A DNA stretch of 6,958 nt from the NCBI GenBank assembly GCA_029549845.1, contig JAKPIL010000003.1, positions 1-6,958 on the forward strand, read 5' to 3'. Each line of letters starts with the position of its first letter. The stretch's first letter is position 1. The position numbers and the translations under genes were made by a program. The notes beneath the pieces are model-generated. The model saw only the letters and a list, made by a program, of their open reading frames with translations, was not told the DNA's origin and did not search any database. The DNA comes from a bacterium (lineage in GTDB: Bacteria; Patescibacteriota; Saccharimonadia; Saccharimonadales; UBA4665). Shown here in pieces: positions 1 through 5,291 of the stretch.

Positions 1-2
1 TA

Positions 3-56
3 AGCGAATACGCCTACGGCACCCCCCTCACTCCCGACACCCGTGGGTTTTTATAA
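3..56 (+). CDS. 3' end of an unidentified plus-strand gene (partial)
   Basis: The frame starting at base 3 reads SEYAYGTPLTPDTRGFL and then stops at TAA (54-56). Most third positions are C (GCC, GGC, ACC, CCC, CTC, GAC), the codon style of dprA and topA further along and unlike the minus-strand gene next to it. That suggests a true C-terminus of a gene starting left of the window. Only 17 residues are visible, so I cannot name the protein. If real, the gene is convergent with the large minus-strand gene, and their stop codons lie about 116 bases apart. A competing frame starting at base 2 runs open to a TAG at about 122 but has no coding-like composition. Confidence 0.35.
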   Translation, partial: SEYAYGTPLTPDTRGFL

Positions 57-172
57 GTTACTTTGAAAATAGCAATCTGTCTTTGAGCTTTAATGCCCCA
101 CCAGAATCTAGAGTACACAAATAGGAGTTATAGGCAGAAACGTGGTGGTTTTTAGTTAGTTCTAATCCTGTC

Positions 173-3100
173 TTACAGATCGATATCTTGAGCGAGCGCA
201 GAAAACTGCGCTATACCTGGGAACTTTTTTGCAAGAAGACTGGTACTTCTTTTGTGCTTACCTAGGCCCTCTTGAAGTTCCTGTAATGTTTCCTGGCTAA
301 AGTTTGATGTAATGCCTCGCGCAAGATCCAAGCGTGATAGCTCTCGTCCCGAATCTGTAGCATAGGGAGTAGTGCCTGGCCTTGCATACGCCACCGTCAG
401 TGCGTGCTTATATGCAGCCTCGGTAGAGCGCCTACCTAGGAGTTCTGTGACCAAGGCACTTCCAACCACCGTTGCTATCCTTTTTCGTTGTATAGCCCCC
501 AAAACGAGCAACGCAGCAACGGCAAAAGATTCTTTCAGCGGTAAGGGTGAGTTTGGCGTAGAGTCTTTTGTGGTTAAATCAGCCTTTTCCACCGGGTACA
601 GACTCTTCCCACTAGGCGTTGGGTCTATCGCGGCGCCATTGCTGTCAATTAGCCACGCGTGAGCCTCCTTCTGCGACAAACTGTCATCGCCATCATTCAT
701 GAACCCAACTGCTTGGTTTACTGTACCTTTGCCAGCCTGTGTTGCCAGCAAGGCAGTCGCGCTTGCCACGTTACAGTTCATCGACTTAAGCCCTGCCATC
801 ACAGTACCCCATTCTGTCAATATTGCTTGGTAGTCAAAGCTATCGAAGTTTCTACTGCTTGGAATTGGTGAGCCCTGGCTAGCAAACGGAGTATAACTAT
901 ACGTCCGTCCGGACGCTATGGTCTTATATACTTCTTCATCTGTGGCCGTTTCTTCTAGGCCAAGTGCTTTTTTGACAGACTTTGCAACCTCACCTGTATC
1001 GATCGGCTCATACCCCGTGCCTACCTTATTTCCAGCCGGCCAGCTAAAGGCTGAGTCGTAATGGTTAGGAGGGGTGTCGGACATTTTTACCCAATACTGG
1101 AGAATCGGCTTCGTGACTCTATATGCGGCCATATCCTTCGCTGTAGCATTATCGAGTTTGACGCTATACATATTATCCTCTGATTTTGAGACCTTGACCG
1201 CTATAACAGTGTCAGGATTGGCGGAATCGGTGATCCTCGCCGCAACAACTTCGCCGCCCGCTATGATAGGCAGGCTCGTCGCTTTATCAACGCCGCCCAA
1301 ACCACCCAGCTTATATGCGTCAACTGATATATACGGCGTATCAACTCGAAAATCTGGCTGTAGCGCCCAGATGCTTTCATTGTCATGCGGAACATCAAGG
1401 CTTTTGGGCGTTTTAACAACTGCATCACTAAACGAGACTCCTGGCAAGCTAGTGTTTGGAGGGCCAGGGGTTCTTAATACCTCCACGCTGTTCAGAGTAT
1501 CCGTATACCACAGGCCGGCGCTCTCCCTCCCCGTAAGTGAAGTTATTCTATATAGCTCTTTGTTAGATTTGCCCGGAACGTCTCCTGTCAGGCTTTCTCC
1601 CATGGCGGCAGTCAATAACTCTGCCGGCACAGTCAACCGTTCGCGGATTGTTTTTAGCCATTCTTTATCAATCCTGTCAGCTGCGGTAGAACGAATTATG
1701 TCTGGGTCCCACCCAAATTTGTTGAGATATAATTGCGCTAACATGACACTCAGATTTGTATCGGCATCCCATAATCGTTCGTAGACATCTGTGGCTTCGT
1801 ATGCAATTCGGTGAGGTGTTGAGCTGTCTAGAAACTCTTTGAACTCGGGTGAATGACCCTCAGGTCCATATATGGAAGGGGGCCTAGTCGAGTCTCCATC
1901 AACTGTGGGGTCTATTTGTGCTTTTGTGCGCCACCACGCATCATAGCCCGAAGGAATGTATTTGCCGTACAGCTGGGAGTCCACCGCGTCCATGGCCATT
2001 CCCGCCACACCGCCTCCGATGGTTGCGACAGTAACCAATGCAGCCGCAGCGAGGCTCCTTCGTGCTTTTGCCCGAAGAGACATATCTACAGCGGTAATCT
2101 CTTTTTCGTGCAGCTTTTGCAGCGTCGTTCGCGGGCAGAGCGCCGAGACGCTCTCTTTCCCGTGAAGCAACTCAAGCTGTCTATTGTCATCTTCAACCTT
2201 GTTGTGTACCATCAGGTAGGCTGCATACAGAGCACGACGAGGAGCTGCTAGCTCTTCAGTAGTATCAAATGCTTTTGCTACTAAGTCATCTAGATTTTTC
2301 TCATTAAGATAGGCTAGGACCGAGCACGAGGATCCGGGTCGCCCAACATGCTCCCGGTTCCGGAAACGTGAGCTAAACGTCTTAAATATATTTCCTCCGA
2401 TAACAGAATAACTAGCCATATCAATATGCGAATCTCTGTGTCCGTATGCGTTAACGATCTCTGTCACTTCACCTTCAACTTGAGCGTCTAAATCCATTTG
2501 AACTGCTCGCCCCAACCGCCCCAGTAAGGCACCACTGCTGGTACGATCTTCACAAAATTTATCGTATTCATCGCGTACTTCAACTATACGTATCAGGGAC
2601 ACTAAGCGGGCGAGCGTGGACGTGTCCCGGTCTTTCTCAAGGGCTTGCGCAAGTTGCCGAGCTTTGTCTGGCGTCAGTACAAGCACAGTCTTATCCGTTG
2701 ACGGGTCTTCCAGACGCATTGCAGCACGACGCCGTTTCAAATTATCAGCGTATTTACTATCGGCATCGATAATCGGTCCGTAGTCCGTACTACCATTGTT
2801 AGCATCTAGACTCAAGTTGTCCGCGCCTACTGCGAGCTGAGCTATACCTGCCTTCTCAGCCCAATCGGCAACTTTACGTAGTCGACCTGCCTTGCCAGTA
2901 GGATCATCCTCAGCGTCTATGCCATACCAACGCACCGCTAGCGATCTATCCTTGCCGCGCCCTACGCGGAAGATATCGATTGGCTCGCCGGGACAAGTTT
3001 TCCGCACAAGCTCTTGCTGTTCGCCTATCTTCTGTAGATTGCGACGGGAAATCAACTTCGCAACGGTAGAGATACCTTTTGCGGCAATTAGTCCAGCGGT

Positions 3101-3340
3101 AGCATAGGCAGGGTAGGTAATCAATACATCCGCTGTTGGTACGCTTCTGTGCGACATCGGTATAAGAGCAGCCACCCCTTCTAGCGCTGTAAGTGCGATC
3201 GGAAATGCTCCACGCCCTCTTTCGATAATATCAAGTTCATCGCCCTTTTTTGTAATCACTTCCAGAGGAGATGCAGGGGAAGATGGCGTAACGCTCGACT
3301 CAGTGCTCGACTCTTTCATGTCTAATTTATATTGTAGCAT
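173..3340 (-). CDS. Large multi-domain membrane protein with an extracytoplasmic transglutaminase-like (TgpA-type) domain
   Basis: Positions use the longest reading, 1055 codons from ATG at 3340 to TAA at 173-175. Initiation at M8 (ATG at 3319, 1048 aa) looks more likely, because the first ATG falls inside the predicted promoter; neither ATG has a Shine-Dalgarno sequence. Hydrophobic stretches lie at about 46-62, 71-92, 429-450 and 937-950, the last followed by QRKR. By the positive-inside rule, residues about 97-427 and 970-1055 are cytoplasmic, and about 451-936 outside. Near the end of the outside part, about 800-912, is a transglutaminase-like core: a YTYSYTP-like segment (RTYSYTPF, 812-819), then MNCNVASATALL with candidate nucleophile Cys856, HAW with His894, and IDPTP with Asp906. 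Spacing and motifs fit the bacterial transglutaminase-like superfamily, whose TgpA members also place this domain outside, before a C-terminal membrane helix. I do not recognise the other domains. The outside part may act on wall or surface peptides (inference); the substrate is unknown. Codon endings are more mixed than in dprA or topA. It sits alone on the minus strand. Confidence 0.85.
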   Translation of the reverse strand: MLQYKLDMKESSTESSVTPSSPASPLEVITKKGDELDIIERGRGAFPIALTALEGVAALIPMSHRSVPTADVLITYPAYATAGLIAAKGISTVAKLISRRNLQKIGEQQELVRKTCPGEPIDIFRVGRGKDRSLAVRWYGIDAEDDPTGKAGRLRKVADWAEKAGIAQLAVGADNLSLDANNGSTDYGPIIDADSKYADNLKRRRAAMRLEDPSTDKTVLVLTPDKARQLAQALEKDRDTSTLARLVSLIRIVEVRDEYDKFCEDRTSSGALLGRLGRAVQMDLDAQVEGEVTEIVNAYGHRDSHIDMASYSVIGGNIFKTFSSRFRNREHVGRPGSSCSVLAYLNEKNLDDLVAKAFDTTEELAAPRRALYAAYLMVHNKVEDDNRQLELLHGKESVSALCPRTTLQKLHEKEITAVDMSLRAKARRSLAAAALVTVATIGGGVAGMAMDAVDSQLYGKYIPSGYDAWWRTKAQIDPTVDGDSTRPPSIYGPEGHSPEFKEFLDSSTPHRIAYEATDVYERLWDADTNLSVMLAQLYLNKFGWDPDIIRSTAADRIDKEWLKTIRERLTVPAELLTAAMGESLTGDVPGKSNKELYRITSLTGRESAGLWYTDTLNSVEVLRTPGPPNTSLPGVSFSDAVVKTPKSLDVPHDNESIWALQPDFRVDTPYISVDAYKLGGLGGVDKATSLPIIAGGEVVAARITDSANPDTVIAVKVSKSEDNMYSVKLDNATAKDMAAYRVTKPILQYWVKMSDTPPNHYDSAFSWPAGNKVGTGYEPIDTGEVAKSVKKALGLEETATDEEVYKTIASGRTYSYTPFASQGSPIPSSRNFDSFDYQAILTEWGTVMAGLKSMNCNVASATALLATQAGKGTVNQAVGFMNDGDDSLSQKEAHAWLIDSNGAAIDPTPSGKSLYPVEKADLTTKDSTPNSPLPLKESFAVAALLVLGAIQRKRIATVVGSALVTELLGRRSTEAAYKHALTVAYARPGTTPYATDSGRELSRLDLARGITSNFSQETLQELQEGLGKHKRSTSLLAKKFPGIAQFSALAQDIDL
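605..943 (-). other. Transglutaminase-like catalytic domain within the large membrane protein
   Basis: This covers residues about 800-912. The triad codons are TGT (Cys856) at 773-775, CAC (His894) at 659-661 and GAC (Asp906) at 623-625; all three read correctly from the genomic bases. The local contexts match the papain-like transglutaminase fold: a helix starting with the Cys (CNVASATALLA), a strand with His in HAWLI, and a strand ending in Asp-Pro-Thr-Pro. The Cys-to-His gap of 38 residues is ordinary for the family. The usual Gly-Tyr-Cys-Glu before and after the nucleophile is replaced by Met-Asn-Cys-Asn, a divergence that may change substrate choice. Activity is likely from intact residues but is not proven. 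Confidence 0.75.
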
Positions 3341-3359
3341 ATTTTTTTAATATTGTCTA
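3331..3359 (-). promoter_or_regulatory. Predicted sigma70-type promoter of the large membrane-protein gene
   Basis: Read on the minus strand, TAGACA (3359-3354, 5 of 6 matches to the -35 consensus) is followed by exactly 17 bases and TACAAT (3336-3331, 5 of 6 matches to the -10 consensus). Transcription would begin near 3323-3325, only a few bases before the ATG at 3319, giving a leaderless or almost leaderless mRNA. The upstream ATG at 3340 lies in the spacer, so this promoter cannot serve that start. This is prediction from sequence only. Confidence 0.5.
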
Positions 3360-3616
3360 CTATATTTCTTTCCTACGTATACTCAGCGCGAAACTGGTTC
3401 CATTTGTGATGGCCACCAAACGAGCTTTCCTAATGAGCCAAACCTGCAACAAATTACAAGAATACTTCGTCGGTATCTGCGTACACTAACAGATCTTGGA
3501 GAGAGTAAGAACCGCCTGAGGTAGTCCGCCAAGCAGTTTTCTGGGTTGCACCGTACACGACGGCGAGAAATTATGCGGTCACCAGAGGCAACTGGGCCAC
3601 GACATCAAGCCAACAT
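3341..3616. other. Intergenic region with no supported gene
   Basis: Between the start of the large minus-strand gene and the terminator of the RNA lie about 275 bases. The left edge holds the -35 box of the gene. A 26-codon plus-strand frame (3409-3489) exists but has no ribosome site, promoter or recognisable product. I see no tRNA, repeat array or strong hairpin. Confidence 0.5.
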
Positions 3617-3657
3617 AAAAAGACCACCGAGAGGGGGTGGGCACCGCTCGATGGTCT
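3617..3657 (-). terminator. Rho-independent terminator of the predicted RNA
   Basis: On the minus strand AGACCATCGAG (3657-3647) pairs with CTCGGTGGTCT (3631-3621) over 11 bp. One pair is a U-G wobble, which would be a C-A mismatch on the other strand. The 15-base apex can itself pair GGT with ACC. The stem is followed at once by UUUU (3620-3617) and then AUG. The plus-strand reading ends in TATTTATG, a poor U-tract, so the element works best for minus-strand transcription. Confidence 0.8.
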
Positions 3658-3663
3658 ATTTAT

Positions 3664-3684
3664 GGAGCCGAACGCGTCGGCTCC
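3664..3684 (-). other. Stable 8-bp hairpin near the 3' end of the RNA
   Basis: GGAGCCGA (read 3684-3677 on the minus strand) and TCGGCTCC (3671-3664) form a perfect 8-bp GC-rich stem with a 5-base loop, seven bases before the terminator stem. With no U-tract after it, it is more likely a structural domain of the RNA than a second terminator. Confidence 0.6.
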
Positions 3685-3842
3685 CTCCACCCTTCAACCC
3701 ACCAAGATGAGTGAAGCATCGAAACATCTATGAAATCAACGATGTCGTGCCTCTCCCGCTTGCGCGGGAAGAACCGTTCAGGCTCACTGCCAGTATCTGG
3801 GGCCGCCCCGTGCAACGCACAGGCCGAATCCTAGTTAAAGGG

Positions 3843-3944
3843 GTTAGTTTGTTTTAGAACGCTTCTGGTTCAAGACCAGATAACGCCAAGAGAAAAGTGG
3901 AGGGTAACAACTTTATAGCATGGCACGTTCTAAAACAATCTAAC
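3843..3944. repeat. 19-bp inverted repeat enclosing a T-arm-like hairpin
   Basis: The left arm (3843-3861) and right arm (3926-3944) are reverse complements over 19 bases with a single T-T mismatch (3848/3939). The core is GTTTTAGAACG paired with CGTTCTAAAAC. The 64-base interior holds TCTGG-TTCAAGA-CCAGA (3864-3880), which has the 5-bp stem and 7-base TTCAA loop of a tRNA T-arm on the plus strand. No acceptor, D or anticodon arm surrounds it, so it is not a tRNA. It may be a large stem of the predicted RNA, or a small palindromic insertion; I see no target-site duplication next to the arms. Confidence 0.75.
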
Positions 3945-4043
3945 AATTTTTCCTCCATCATTTCGTCAGAAACGAAAGAGGATGTTAGAATGGGGATATA
4001 AGGTGCGAAAGTGGCCACCAAAGAGGTGACGAACACTTATGAG

Positions 4044-4058
4044 TTGCTATTTTAGCAA
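4044..4058. promoter_or_regulatory. Palindromic operator-like site over the -10 box
   Basis: TTGCTATTTTAGCAA consists of a perfect 6-base inverted repeat (TTGCTA and TAGCAA) around three T bases. It completely covers the -10 box of the minus-strand promoter, where a bound dimeric repressor would block RNA polymerase. The regulator is not encoded in this window, and I do not recognise the site as that of a known family. Confidence 0.35.
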
Positions 4059-4077
4059 AAAAGTGTCGCAGTGTCAA
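4049..4077 (-). promoter_or_regulatory. Near-consensus sigma70-type promoter for the predicted RNA
   Basis: On the minus strand a perfect TTGACA (4077-4072) is separated by exactly 17 bases from TAAAAT (4054-4049, 5 of 6 matches). This is the strongest promoter-like sequence in the window and would start transcription around 4040-4043. It faces away from dprA, whose ATG at 4097 is only 19 bp beyond the -35 box, so the promoter DNA is shared with the 5' region of dprA. A direct repeat of GTGTC (4063-4067 and 4071-4075) overlaps the -35 side. Confidence 0.7.
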
Positions 4078-4096
4078 TACCTTTTCATGTATTCGT

Positions 4097-4960
4097 ATGA
4101 AAGTAAAAAAGATTTCTATAGACGATAACGCGTATCCCGCAACCCTGCGGAATATACCCTCGCCGCCAAAAGAGCTCTTTTACCTCGGTGCGGAGCCAGA
4201 GACCTGGCTTTCACGGCCACGGGTTGCCATAGTGGGGAGCCGTGGCATAACGCCCTACGGCAGAGCAGTCACCGAGCGTCTGGCAAGCCAGTTGGCCGAG
4301 CGAGGCATCACCATCATAAGCGGTCTCGCGCTGGGGGTTGACGCCGTCGCACACGAGGCTGCACTCCACAGCAGGGGCCTGCACATAGCGGTCCTGGCAA
4401 ACGGGCTCGATGAAATCTACCCCGCCAGCAACACAAACCTTGCAAAGCGGCTCCTGGAGCAGGGCGGGGCAATCATATCCGAATATCCGGTCGGCACGCC
4501 GAGCCTGAAGCAGAATTTCATAGCCCGCAACCGTATAGTCGCGGGCCTAAGTAACGCACTCCTCATAATAGAGGCAACCGACCGAAGCGGCACGCTGCAT
4601 ACCGCCCGGTTTGCACTCGAACAAGGCAGAGATGTCCTGGTGGTACCGGGCAATATCACCAGCCCAAACAGCGTAGGCTGCAACAATCTCATCAAAACCG
4701 GCGCCACACCCGTCACCTCTGTCGATGACATCCTTTTTGCGCTCGGCACTAAAAACCTAGTGACCACCACGTACATCCATAAGGGCGAAAACGCCGACGA
4801 GCAAGCCGTCTTAGACCTGTTGTACAACGGCGTGAGCGATGGCCACGAGCTACTCCAGCAGTGCGGTCTGGCGCCCCAACTCTTCACGCAGACCCTCACC
4901 ATGCTCGAGCTCTCAGGTAAAATCCACCCCTTGGGCAACAACCACTGGGCGCCAAGTTAA
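4097..4960 (+). CDS. dprA: DNA-processing protein DprA (natural transformation)
   Basis: DprA binds incoming single-stranded DNA in the cytoplasm, shields it from nucleases and loads RecA for recombination during transformation. The 287-residue product has a complete Rossmann-like DprA/Smf domain from about 40 to 215: the VGSR motif (46-49), SGLALGVDAVAH (75-86), the RNRIVAGLS segment (144-152), RSG (163-165) and PG (184-185). Residues about 232-284 look like the small winged-helix domain common at the DprA C-terminus. The protein is on the short side because it lacks the N-terminal helical (SAM-like) domain of Streptococcus DprA; the family fold starts within a few residues of M1, which supports the start at 4097. 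No Shine-Dalgarno sequence precedes it (upstream bases are pyrimidine-rich). topA follows on the same strand after a 331-base gap with its own predicted promoter, so the two may be transcribed separately. A plus-strand promoter for dprA is not clear to me. Confidence 0.95.
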   Translation: MKVKKISIDDNAYPATLRNIPSPPKELFYLGAEPETWLSRPRVAIVGSRGITPYGRAVTERLASQLAERGITIISGLALGVDAVAHEAALHSRGLHIAVLANGLDEIYPASNTNLAKRLLEQGGAIISEYPVGTPSLKQNFIARNRIVAGLSNALLIIEATDRSGTLHTARFALEQGRDVLVVPGNITSPNSVGCNNLIKTGATPVTSVDDILFALGTKNLVTTTYIHKGENADEQAVLDLLYNGVSDGHELLQQCGLAPQLFTQTLTMLELSGKIHPLGNNHWAPS

Positions 4961-4977
4961 GGAGGACCTTGTCCTCC
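4961..4977 (+). other. Hairpin immediately after dprA
   Basis: Directly after the dprA stop codon, GGAGGAC (4961-4967) and GTCCTCC (4971-4977) form a perfect 7-bp stem with a 3-base loop. There is no U-tract, so it is not a standard intrinsic terminator; it may protect the 3' end of the dprA mRNA or belong to a dispersed repeat. The first 13 bases recur at 5062-5074. Confidence 0.5.
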
Positions 4978-4979
4978 TC

Positions 4980-5007
4980 GCTGGTTCGGAATGGATCCGA
5001 ACTCAGC
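4980..5007. other. Long GC-rich hairpin downstream of dprA
   Basis: GCTG plus GTTCGGA (4980-4990) pairs with TCCGAAC (4996-5002) plus CAGC (5004-5007). This gives 11 bp with one bulged T (5003) and a 5-base loop. It follows the previous hairpin by two bases, so two stems stand in tandem at the end of dprA. No U-run follows. The reverse-strand bases GAGTTCGGATC resemble part of a tRNA T-arm, but the T-loop A58 and the T-stem are missing. Confidence 0.5.
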
Positions 5008-5074
5008 TCTCCTCCTGCTCTAAAGCTCACCTACCGGCTCGTTCGCTTGCGCTCATGATTCGGAGGACCTTGTC

Positions 5075-5212
5075 ACCCGCAATTTCACTGCGGCAAGCAT
5101 AGCTTGCCCCGGAAAATTGCCTTGCGACTCGCCACTGGCGGGCATCAGCGCCGTCGGGAGCCTAGCCGGCATATGGGCGGGGTATAAAATTTCTCAGAAT
5201 TACCCGTGAGAC
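5075..5212. other. Remainder of the dprA-topA spacer, two small hairpins only
   Basis: No coding sequence is supported here. Two small stems are visible: CCGCA (5077-5081) with TGCGG (5089-5093), and GGCAAGC (5092-5098) with GCTTGCC (5102-5108) around a 3-base loop. They overlap and exclude each other. After about 5110 the sequence is GC-rich without clear structure, then AT-rich near 5180-5200. Confidence 0.4.
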
Positions 5213-5241
5213 TTGACGGCGCAGCGTTTCCCAGCTATGCT
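5213..5241 (+). promoter_or_regulatory. Predicted topA promoter
   Basis: TTGACG (5213-5218, 5 of 6 matches to the -35 consensus) lies 17 bases before TATGCT (5236-5241, 4 of 6 matches to the -10 consensus). Transcription would start near 5248, giving a leader of about 44 bases before the topA ATG. A second, weaker candidate is TTGGCA (5241-5246) with TAAAGT (5265-5270), 18 bases apart. The region 5255-5291 is AT-rich, as expected in front of a supercoiling-responsive gene, but that link is inference. Confidence 0.45.
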
Positions 5242-5291
5242 TGGCAGTCGCTAGCTATATTAGATAAAGTGTATATACTGGTATAAAGTTT

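Larger units (their letters stand above)
3617..4042 (-). ncRNA. Predicted structured non-coding RNA of about 425 nt, family unknown
   Basis: A near-consensus promoter (4077-4049) and a strong intrinsic terminator (3657-3617) bracket this span on the minus strand. Between them are many hairpins: 3977-3972 with 3966-3961 (6 bp); a 19-bp arm pair 3944-3926 with 3861-3843; an inner 5-bp stem with a 7-base loop (3880-3864); 3821-3817 with 3813-3809; 3769-3764 with 3759-3754 capped by a GCAA tetraloop; 3746-3741 with 3728-3723; and 3684-3677 with 3671-3664 (8 bp). In four helices one pair is C-A on the plus strand but G-U on the minus strand (3627/3651, 3753/3770, 3723/3746, 3809/3821), which points to a minus-strand RNA. 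I found none of the conserved cores of RNase P RNA, tmRNA or SRP RNA. The exact 5' end is inferred. A 60-codon frame starting at GTG 4036 overlaps the 5' part; it could be a leaderless small membrane protein, but it ends inside a hairpin and I do not favour it. Confidence 0.6.
4961..5074 (+). repeat. Pair of 13-base direct repeats in the dprA-topA spacer
   Basis: GGAGGACCTTGTC occurs at 4961-4973 and again at 5062-5074, 101 bases apart start to start. The stretch between holds the long hairpin and the GC-rich GCTCGTTCGCTTGCGCTC (5037-5054). Direct repeats around a structured stretch of about 88 bases recall a small dispersed repeat or an insertion footprint, but nothing here codes for a mobilising protein. 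Confidence 0.4.

Noticed and set aside
98..153. Plus-strand terminator made of CCACCA and TGGTGG followed by TTTTT
   Set aside because: The stem has only 6 bp and its loop is 39 bases, too weak to call. The ACCCGTGGGT hairpin at 41-50 before TTTT has too small a loop.
3409..3489. 26-codon plus-strand frame before the RNA terminator
   Set aside because: No ribosome site, promoter or recognisable similarity.
3818..3888. tRNA gene around the T-arm-like TCTGG-TTCAAGA-CCAGA stem
   Set aside because: The seven bases after the stem (TAACGCC) have no complementary 5' acceptor at the right distance, and no D or anticodon arm is present.
3843..3944. CRISPR repeat, tracrRNA or retron RNA
   Set aside because: Only one pair of arms, no spacers, no cas gene and no reverse transcriptase in the window. 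The similarity to GTTTTAGA-type repeats is short.
3410..4022. 11-base direct repeat TGGCCACCAAA (3410-3420 and 4012-4022) as insertion boundaries
   Set aside because: An 11-base match is expected several times by chance in 7 kb and is not supported by other boundary signs.
3854..4036. 60-codon minus-strand frame starting with GTG, with a hydrophobic N-terminus
   Set aside because: No ribosome site, its 3' part is a hairpin arm, and its last residues look like a translation of a T-arm-like stem. The RNA interpretation explains the stretch better.
3617..4042. tmRNA or RNase P RNA
   Set aside because: No tRNA-like ends, no GGATTCGAC-type tmRNA start with matching acceptor, no tag reading frame ending in Ala-Ala; no GAGGAAAGTCC or ACAGAA-type RNase P core on either strand.
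4839..5102. 87-codon plus-strand frame running from dprA into the spacer
   Set aside because: It overlaps the well-supported dprA frame, and its remainder is a translation of hairpins and repeats.
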